Assembly (NCBI RefSeq): GCF_914768025.1
Contig: NZ_CAJZCE010000004.1
Coordinates: 176,716 to 240,715 of the forward strand
DNA: 64,000 bases
DNA from: Snodgrassella gandavensis
Lineage (GTDB): Bacteria; Pseudomonadota; Gammaproteobacteria; Burkholderiales; Neisseriaceae
Direction of reading: 5' to 3'
A program made the translations under genes and the position numbers. A model generated the notes under the pieces. The model made no database searches. It saw only the letters and a list, made by a program, of their open reading frames with translations, and had not been told where the DNA came from. Within the stretch, counting starts at the first letter, position 1, and each line of letters begins with the position of its first letter. Shown in pieces: positions 55,241 through 62,161 of the stretch.

Positions 55241-55729
55241 ATGAGTAAAAGTAAATTTCCGGTAACACCTGCTATCCGTTTTTTGCGTGCCCACCAGATA
55301 CCATTTGAACCACGGGAATATGCTTACGTTGAGCATGGAGGAACGACACAATCGGCATTAGCGCTGGGCGTAGATGAGCATGCGGTGATTAAAACCATTG
55401 TGCTGCAAAATGAACACAAGCAGGGCTTGATTGTGCTGATGCATGGTGACCGGCATATTTCCACACGCCAGTTGGCACGGGAGCTGGGCATGAAGCATAT
55501 AGAGCCGGCCAGCCCGCAGCAGGCCAATAAATGGACTGGGTATCTGGTAGGTGGTACCAGTCCGTTTGGCAATAAGGCTGGGCTGCCGGTATATGTAGAA
55601 GAAAGTATTTATGCTTTGCCACTGATTTATATTAATGGTGGCAAACGCGGTTTTCTGGTACAGATGCAGCCACAGTATCTGGCCTGTTTACAGCCAAAAT
55701 CGGTGCAGGTGGCAACGGAGATGGCGTAG
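55241..55729 (+). CDS. ybaK: YbaK/EbsC-type Cys-tRNA(Pro) deacylase
   Basis: TPAIRFLRAHQIPFEPREYAYVEHGG; TGYLVGGTSPFGNK. Confidence 0.93.
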   Translation: MSKSKFPVTPAIRFLRAHQIPFEPREYAYVEHGGTTQSALALGVDEHAVIKTIVLQNEHKQGLIVLMHGDRHISTRQLARELGMKHIEPASPQQANKWTGYLVGGTSPFGNKAGLPVYVEESIYALPLIYINGGKRGFLVQMQPQYLACLQPKSVQVATEMA

Positions 55730-55805
55730 TTGAGTGTGTTTGGTACTACGCAAATAAACCAGACTATTTTTAGTCTAGCCTGTCTGTTTTGCTGAAAGAA
55801 TGATT

Positions 55806-56843
55806 TTATTTCAGTTGTCCGCGCTGGTAAGAATTATTGAAAGGTTGATAATCATGGTCGTGCAACTGCTTGGCAGCATCAGCTAACCAGTTAATGTTGC
55901 GTAATAATACCCGTCCTTCCAGAATTAGGTCTGCCTGTCCTGTTTGCAGGATATATTCAGCCAAATCCGGACTATCCAGTAGGCCTACAGTAGTTACCGG
56001 AATATTCACTACCTGTTTCATCGCGGTAGTAAACGGTGTCTGATAACCGCCATGTAGCGGTAAATCGGGGGCATAATCCATAACACCACCAGTTGATACA
56101 TCAATAACATCAATACCATCACGTTCAAGCCACTGACACACTTGCTGCCAGTCGGCAATGCTGTTTTGCTGACCGCTTTGGTCGTAATCGGATAAAGACA
56201 GACGTGCCCACAATGAACCAGAAAACTGTGCGCGGATATCTGTGGCAATTTCGTGCAGTAAACGGTATCGATTGGCTAACGAACCGCCATACTCATCGCT
56301 GCGCTGATTACTCAGTGGCGACAGAAATTCACTGATTAGATATCCATGTGCACTATGAATTTCAATAACATCTACACCAGCCTGTTGGGCACGTTTGCTT
56401 GCAGCCACGAAATCTGCCCGGATCTGTTTGATTTCATCCACACTAAGTGCTTTTGGCGTTCTTAAACTGGCGTTGAACGCAATAGCACTGGGTGCTACTG
56501 GCTGTTGTGCGTCTACAGCCTTACGTCCGGCATGTGCCAGTTGTACACCAACTTTGCTGCCCAGATAATGTAATGAATCTACCAGCTGGCTAAATTTTTC
56601 TGTCTGCTTATCGTCCCACAAGCCTAAATCATGTTTAGTAATGCGCCCGTCTGGCTGTACAGCAGTCGCTTCGATGATAATCAGTCCGATATTGGCAATG
56701 GCTCGCGCGCCATAATGAGCGAAATGAAACGGCGTAACAATTCCATCTTCCATCTTTACTTCATACATACACATCGGAGCCATAACCACGCGGTTTTTCA
56801 GCGACAGATTGCCAATGGTGATGGGTGATAATAGTAATGACAT
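55806..56843 (-). CDS. namA: Old-yellow-enzyme-type NADPH dehydrogenase (NamA/YqjM-like)
   Basis: LKNRVVMAPMCMYEVK; GVQLAHAGRKA; IHSAHGYLISEFLSPLSNQRSDEYGGSLANR. Confidence 0.93.
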   Translation of the reverse strand: MSLLLSPITIGNLSLKNRVVMAPMCMYEVKMEDGIVTPFHFAHYGARAIANIGLIIIEATAVQPDGRITKHDLGLWDDKQTEKFSQLVDSLHYLGSKVGVQLAHAGRKAVDAQQPVAPSAIAFNASLRTPKALSVDEIKQIRADFVAASKRAQQAGVDVIEIHSAHGYLISEFLSPLSNQRSDEYGGSLANRYRLLHEIATDIRAQFSGSLWARLSLSDYDQSGQQNSIADWQQVCQWLERDGIDVIDVSTGGVMDYAPDLPLHGGYQTPFTTAMKQVVNIPVTTVGLLDSPDLAEYILQTGQADLILEGRVLLRNINWLADAAKQLHDHDYQPFNNSYQRGQLK

Positions 56844-56944
56844 GATTTTTTCCTTTTTGTGTATTAAGTAATTTAGAAAATTTACTTAATTATCAACAAT
56901 TGTAAACCTTTACCTTGTAATGATGTCATTATTTATATAAATGT

Positions 56945-57044
56945 AGTGTTGCTGCGTCTTTGAATTTTAATTTCACAGTTTAGGATGACTTTAGAGTATC
57001 AAAAAATCTTAAAATACTAATATATACAGTAACCACAACCGCTA
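56945..57044 (+). pseudogene. Decayed internal fragment of a fifth copy of the tandem lipoprotein gene
   Basis: TGTTGCTGCGTCTTTGAATTTTAATTTCACAGTTTAGGATGACTTTAGAGTATCAAAAAATCTT...ATATACAGTAACCACAACCGCT aligns to the lipoprotein segment around 57578-57680. It has an in-frame TAG and lacks both ends of the gene. Confidence 0.85.
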
Positions 57045-57116
57045 AATATTAACTATTCCATGAATGTAAAATTTATGTTAATTTTTACTCTATGACATAG
57101 AGCAACAGGGCTGCTT

Positions 57117-58010
57117 ATGAAGTCTGAATATAAAAAAATTGTGCTTATCGTGGTGCTGCTATGGCAGGTGTTGCTGCTTGCCGGCTGTGACCAAGATTTT
57201 GGCAAACAACCGGAAACACAAGTTGTTGAGCAAGTGTCGGAACCATTCCGCAATCAGGATAGTCGTGGACGTTATGACACCATTGGCAAACTCGGCACTC
57301 ACTCCATCAGCATCCCCGCGGGCGTGATTGATGGCTGGGCACGTTATATGGGCGATCCGGGCGATTTTGCTGATCCCAAAATCAAAGCCAAATACCAGCG
57401 CCCACCTAAAACCTATGATTTACCAATTGAATCATTTGGCTTTCTGTATCGCATTAGCGATGGTGATGTCTATACTTCATTCCGGCAGACACAACAGGAT
57501 TATCGCCACGATAATGAAACCTTAATCCCATATGGCAAACCTTTTCCATGGGCTGATGTCATTATCTATGGCGAATATGATGCTGCTGCGCCGTTGAATT
57601 TTAATTTTACGGTTCAGGATGACTTTAGAGTATCAAAAGAAGTTTCCAATATTGATTATATCCAGCAGGAACAACCGCTGTATGGCTTAACTGTATATCG
57701 GGCCAATAATGGTATTGATCCGGAAACCGGCGAACCATGGAAATCGGATACCCTTACCAGAGATCGAATGATTAAAAAAGATCAGGCAGGCAATATTAAA
57801 ACCTATATCGACTGTCAATTCACAAGGCATATAAATATTTGTAATCATATGTTTTATAACGATGAATGGCATATAAGAGTCCTTATTGGTTATAACCGCG
57901 TTTATCTGTCGCAATGGCAGGAAATAGAGGGCAATATTATCAATATACTGAATAGCTGGCGGGTAAGCCGGGAAGGCAAGCTGCTGGGCAAACAGATTGG
58001 TAAGGCCTAG
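57117..58010 (+). CDS. Tandem-array lipoprotein copy 1
   Basis: 297 aa; signal peptide with LLLAGC lipobox; conserved PAGVIDGWARYMGDPGDFADPK and SWRVSREGKLLGKQIGKA. Confidence 0.92.
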   Translation: MKSEYKKIVLIVVLLWQVLLLAGCDQDFGKQPETQVVEQVSEPFRNQDSRGRYDTIGKLGTHSISIPAGVIDGWARYMGDPGDFADPKIKAKYQRPPKTYDLPIESFGFLYRISDGDVYTSFRQTQQDYRHDNETLIPYGKPFPWADVIIYGEYDAAAPLNFNFTVQDDFRVSKEVSNIDYIQQEQPLYGLTVYRANNGIDPETGEPWKSDTLTRDRMIKKDQAGNIKTYIDCQFTRHINICNHMFYNDEWHIRVLIGYNRVYLSQWQEIEGNIINILNSWRVSREGKLLGKQIGKA

Positions 58011-58055
58011 TTTTTAGCAGTGGTACAACCTATTGATTATCTCAAGGGAAGCACT

Positions 58056-58316
58056 ATGTTAGAAGCACAAAAAGTAAGCAGAAGTGAAATTCAGGCATGG
58101 CGTGAGCAAATATTAAATGGAGATTTATCCGATGTTGGCGCGGTATATCAACAACTGGCTAAACGTGGCTATCATTATGCCAGTTGGGCCTATGGGGTAG
58201 CATCCGCGGATACCATTACCGGCAATGGCGCGCTGGAATTTATGCAGGCGGTGGCGAAAGAGCATAATCATATTTTAACGGCAGATGAAATCAATAAGAT
58301 TCGCTACGCTGGTTGA
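58056..58316 (+). CDS. Orphan N-terminal module of the downstream RTX protein, copy 1
   Basis: RBS-like CAAGGGA then MLEAQKVSRSEIQAWREQILNGDLSDVG...NKIRYAG*; near-identical to residues 1-82 of the RTX gene at 62162. Confidence 0.88.
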   Translation: MLEAQKVSRSEIQAWREQILNGDLSDVGAVYQQLAKRGYHYASWAYGVASADTITGNGALEFMQAVAKEHNHILTADEINKIRYAG

Positions 58317-58479
58317 GCTTAGTACAATGTAAATATTTATTAATATATTTCATATGCATTAATACTAAAAATTTCTTAGCGTTTAATTTAAAACAATAAA
58401 AATTTTAAAATCGCATTTTTTTCTTTTAGTAAAATTTATGTTAATTATTACTCTATAAAACAGAGCAACAGGGCTGCTT

Positions 58480-59373
58480 ATGAAGTCTGGATGCAAAAAG
58501 ATTGTGTTTATCGTGGTGCTGCTGTGGCAGGTGTTGCTGCTTGCCGGCTGTGACCAAGATTTTGGCAAACAACCGGAAACACAAGTTGTTGAGCAAGTGT
58601 CGGAACCATTCCGCAATCAGGATAGTCGTGGACGTTATGACACCATTGGCAAACTAGGTACTCAATCCATCAGCATCCCCGCTGGTGTGATTGATGGCTG
58701 GGCACGTTATATGGGCGATCCGGGCGATTTTGCCGATCCTAAAATCAAAGCCAAATACCAGCATCCACCTAAAACCTATGATTTACCGATTGAATCGTTT
58801 GGCTTTCTGTATCGCATCACTGATGGTGATGTCTATACTTCATTCCGGCAAACAGAAGAGGATTATCGCCACGATAATGAAACCTTAATCCCGTATGGCA
58901 AACCTTTTCCATGGGCTGATGTCATTGTCTATGGTGAATATGATGCTGCTGCGCCGTTGAATTTTAACTTCACTGTTCGGAATGAATTCAAATTGGCGAA
59001 AGAAATCACCTATTTTGATTATATCCAGCAGCCACAACCGCTGTATGGTTTAACCGTATATAAGGCCAATAATGGTATTGATCCGGAAACCGGCGAACCA
59101 TGGAAATCGGATGCCAATGCCAAGGATATTTTGCTCAAAAAAGACCAGGCCGGCAATATTAAAACCTATATCAAGTGTGAATTTACCCAGCATAAAAATT
59201 TTTGTAGCCATATGTTTTATAACGATGACTGGCATATCAGAATATCAATTAGTTATAACCGTACTTATCTGCCGCTGTGGCAGGAGATGGAGGGCAATAT
59301 TATCAATATACTGAATAGCTGGCGGGTAAGCCGGGAAGGCAAGCTGCTGGGCAAACAGATTGGTAAAGCTTAG
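58480..59373 (+). CDS. Tandem-array lipoprotein copy 2
   Basis: 297 aa; same architecture; variable segment RNEFKLAKEITYFDYIQQPQPL...SDANAKDILLKK. Confidence 0.92.
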   Translation: MKSGCKKIVFIVVLLWQVLLLAGCDQDFGKQPETQVVEQVSEPFRNQDSRGRYDTIGKLGTQSISIPAGVIDGWARYMGDPGDFADPKIKAKYQHPPKTYDLPIESFGFLYRITDGDVYTSFRQTEEDYRHDNETLIPYGKPFPWADVIVYGEYDAAAPLNFNFTVRNEFKLAKEITYFDYIQQPQPLYGLTVYKANNGIDPETGEPWKSDANAKDILLKKDQAGNIKTYIKCEFTQHKNFCSHMFYNDDWHIRISISYNRTYLPLWQEMEGNIINILNSWRVSREGKLLGKQIGKA

Positions 59374-59418
59374 TTTTTGGTAGCAGTAGAACTGTTGATT
59401 ATTTTCAAGGAGAACAGT

Positions 59419-59694
59419 ATGTTAGAAGCACAAAAAGTATCGGCAGCTGAAATCAAAGCATGGCGTGAGCAAATATTAAATGGTGATTTGAACGATGTTG
59501 GCGAGGTGTATCTGCAACTGGCTAAACGTGGCTATCATTATGCTCAATGGGCGTATGGGGTAGCATCGGCGGATACCATTACCGGTAATGGCGCATTGGA
59601 ATTTATGCAGGCAGTGGCGAAAGAGCATCACCATATTTTAACGGACGACGAAACCAATAAGATTCGCCGCGGTATGGCCTTGGCAGCAATATAA
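59419..59694 (+). CDS. Orphan N-terminal module of the RTX protein, copy 2
   Basis: CAAGGAGAACAGT-ATG; MLEAQKVSAAEIKAWREQ...NKIRRGMALAAI*. Confidence 0.88.
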   Translation: MLEAQKVSAAEIKAWREQILNGDLNDVGEVYLQLAKRGYHYAQWAYGVASADTITGNGALEFMQAVAKEHHHILTDDETNKIRRGMALAAI

Positions 59695-59850
59695 ATATTT
59701 CTTTAGCTGACATCAGTCGCATCAATACTACAATATTGACCAGTACTTGATTTAGAATAAGAAAAAATATAAAAATCAGTACCTTTTTCTTTTCTTTTTG
59801 TAAAATTTATGTTAATTTTTATCCTGTAGAATAGAGCAACAGGGCTGCTT

Positions 59851-60744
59851 ATGAAGTCTGGATTTAGGAAAAGTCTACTTATTGTGGTATTGCTGTGGCA
59901 AGTATTATTGCTTGCCGGCTGTGACCAAGATTTTGGCAAACAACCGGAAACACAAGTTGTTGAGCAAGTGTCGGAACCATTCCGCAATCAGGATAGTCGT
60001 GGACGTTATGACACCATTGGCAAACTAGGTACTCAATCCATCAGCATCCCCGCGGGCGTGATTGATGGCTGGGCACGTTATATGGGCGATCCGGGCGATT
60101 TTGCCGATCCGAAAATCAAAGCCAAATACCAGCGCCCACCTAAAACCTATGATTTACCAATTGAATCATTTGGCTTTCAATATCGCATTAGCGATGGCGA
60201 TGTCTATACTTCATTCCGGCAAACAGAAAAGGATTATCGTCGCGATAATGAAACCTTAATCCCATATGGCAAACCTTTTCCGTGGGCGAGCGTAAGTGTC
60301 TATGGTGAATATGATGCTGCTGCGCCGTTGAATTTTAATTTCACAGTTCAGAATGAATTCAAATTGGCGAAAGAAATCACCTATTTTGATTATATTCAGC
60401 AGCCACAACCGCTGTATGGCCTAACCGTATATCGGGCAAATAATGGTATTAATCCGGAAACCGGCGAACCGTGGAAATCGGATGCCAATGCCAAGGATAT
60501 TTTGCTCAAAAAAGATCAGGCAGGCAATATTAAAACCTATATCAAGTGTGAATTTACCCAGTATAAAAATTTTTGTAGTCATATGTTTTATAACGATGAC
60601 TGGCATATCCAAGTATGGATTAGTTATAACCGGACTTATCTGCCGCAGTGGCAGGAGATGGAGGGCAATATTATCAAAATACTGGATAGCTGGCGGGTAA
60701 GCCGGGAAGGCAAGCTGCTGGGCAAACAGATTGGTAAGGCCTAG
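59851..60744 (+). CDS. Tandem-array lipoprotein copy 3
   Basis: 297 aa; variable segment QNEFKLAKEITYFDYIQQPQPL, class shared with copy 2. Confidence 0.92.
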   Translation: MKSGFRKSLLIVVLLWQVLLLAGCDQDFGKQPETQVVEQVSEPFRNQDSRGRYDTIGKLGTQSISIPAGVIDGWARYMGDPGDFADPKIKAKYQRPPKTYDLPIESFGFQYRISDGDVYTSFRQTEKDYRRDNETLIPYGKPFPWASVSVYGEYDAAAPLNFNFTVQNEFKLAKEITYFDYIQQPQPLYGLTVYRANNGINPETGEPWKSDANAKDILLKKDQAGNIKTYIKCEFTQYKNFCSHMFYNDDWHIQVWISYNRTYLPQWQEMEGNIIKILDSWRVSREGKLLGKQIGKA

Positions 60745-60789
60745 TTTTTAGCAGTGGTACAACCTATTGATTATCTAAAGGAAAACACT

Positions 60790-61065
60790 ATGTTAGAAGC
60801 ACAAAAAGTATCGGCAGCTGAAATCAGAGCATGGCGTAAACAGATTGAAAATGGAGATTTGAACGATGTTGGCGAAGTGTATCAACAACTGGCTAAACGT
60901 GGCTATCATTATGCCAAATGGGCCTATGGGGTAGCATCCGCAGATACCATTACTGGTAATGGTGCGCTGGAATTTATGCAGGCGGTAGCGAATGAACATA
61001 ATCATATTTTAACCGCCGATGAAACCAATAAAATTCGCCACAACATAGCCTTGGCAGCAATATAA
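60790..61065 (+). CDS. Orphan N-terminal module of the RTX protein, copy 3
   Basis: MLEAQKVSAAEIRAWRKQIENGDLNDVG...NKIRHNIALAAI*. Confidence 0.88.
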   Translation: MLEAQKVSAAEIRAWRKQIENGDLNDVGEVYQQLAKRGYHYAKWAYGVASADTITGNGALEFMQAVANEHNHILTADETNKIRHNIALAAI

Positions 61066-61222
61066 ATATTTCCTTAGCTGACATCAGTCGCATCAATACT
61101 ACAATATTGACCAGTATTTAATATATATAACAAGAAAAATATAAAAATCAGTACCTTTTTATTTTATTTTTGTAAAAATTATGTTAATTTTTACTCTATA
61201 ACATAGAGCAACAGGGCTGCTT

Positions 61223-62116
61223 ATGAAGTCTGGATATAAAAAGATTGTGCTTATCGTGGTGCTGCTATGGCAGGTATTATTGCTTGCCGGCTGTGACCAA
61301 GATTTTGGCAAACAACCGGAAACACAAGTTGTTGAGCAAGTGTCGGAACCATTCCGCAATCAGGATAGTCGTGGACGTTATGACACCATTGGCAAACTAG
61401 GTACTCAATCCATCAGCATCCCCGCGGGCGTGATTGATGGCTGGGCACGTTATATGGGCGATCCGGGCGATTTTGCCGATCCTAAAATCAAAGCCAAATA
61501 CCAGCATCCACCTAAAACCTATGATTTACCGATTGAATCGTTTGGCTTTCTGTATCGCATCACTGATGGTGATGTCTATACTTCATTCCGGCAAACAGAA
61601 GAGGATTATCGCCACGATAATGAAACCTTAATCCCGTATGGCAAACCTTTTCCATGGGCTGGGGTGATTATTTATGGTGAATATGATGCTGCTGCGCCGT
61701 TGAATTTTAATTTCACAGTTCAGGATGACTTCAGAGTATCAAAAGAAGTAACCAATATTGAGTATATCCAGCAAGAACAAGCGCTGTATGGCCTAACCGT
61801 ATATCGGGCAAATAATGGTATTGATCCGGAAACCGGCGAACCGTGGAAATCAGATACTCTTGCTAGAGATAAAATGATTAAAAAAGATCAGGCGGGCAAT
61901 ATTAAAACCTATATTAAGTGTCAATTTACTCAGCATATAAATTCTTGTCATCATATGTTTTATAACGATAGATGGCACATAAGAGTACGACTGGGCTATA
62001 GCCGTACTTATCTGCCGCTGTGGCAGGAGATGGAAGGCAATATTATCAAAATACTGGATAGCTGGCGCGTAAGCCGGGAAGGCAAGCTGCTGGGGAAACA
62101 GATTGGTAAAGCTTAG
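61223..62116 (+). CDS. Tandem-array lipoprotein copy 4, immediately upstream of the full-length RTX gene
   Basis: 297 aa; variable segment QDDFRVSKEVTNIEYIQQEQAL, class shared with copy 1. Confidence 0.92.
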   Translation: MKSGYKKIVLIVVLLWQVLLLAGCDQDFGKQPETQVVEQVSEPFRNQDSRGRYDTIGKLGTQSISIPAGVIDGWARYMGDPGDFADPKIKAKYQHPPKTYDLPIESFGFLYRITDGDVYTSFRQTEEDYRHDNETLIPYGKPFPWAGVIIYGEYDAAAPLNFNFTVQDDFRVSKEVTNIEYIQQEQALYGLTVYRANNGIDPETGEPWKSDTLARDKMIKKDQAGNIKTYIKCQFTQHINSCHHMFYNDRWHIRVRLGYSRTYLPLWQEMEGNIIKILDSWRVSREGKLLGKQIGKA

Positions 62117-62161
62117 TTTTTGGTAGCAGTAGAACTGTTGATTATTTCCAAGGAGAGCACT

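Larger units (their letters stand above)
57065..62161 (+). repeat. Four tandem ~1.37-kb units: leader + lipoprotein + N-terminal RTX module
   Basis: Lipoprotein starts at 57117, 58480, 59851 and 61223 (spacings 1363, 1371, 1372 bp). Each has the leader ...GTTAATTTTTA(C/T)...AGAGCAACAGGGCTGCTTATGAAGTCTG. Confidence 0.95.

Noticed and set aside
57053-61359. Minus-strand ORFs repeated in each lipoprotein copy (MRNGSDTCSTTCVSGCLPKSWSQPAS...)
   Set aside because: They recur only because the sense-strand gene is repeated; the plus-strand lipoprotein frame is clearly the coding one.
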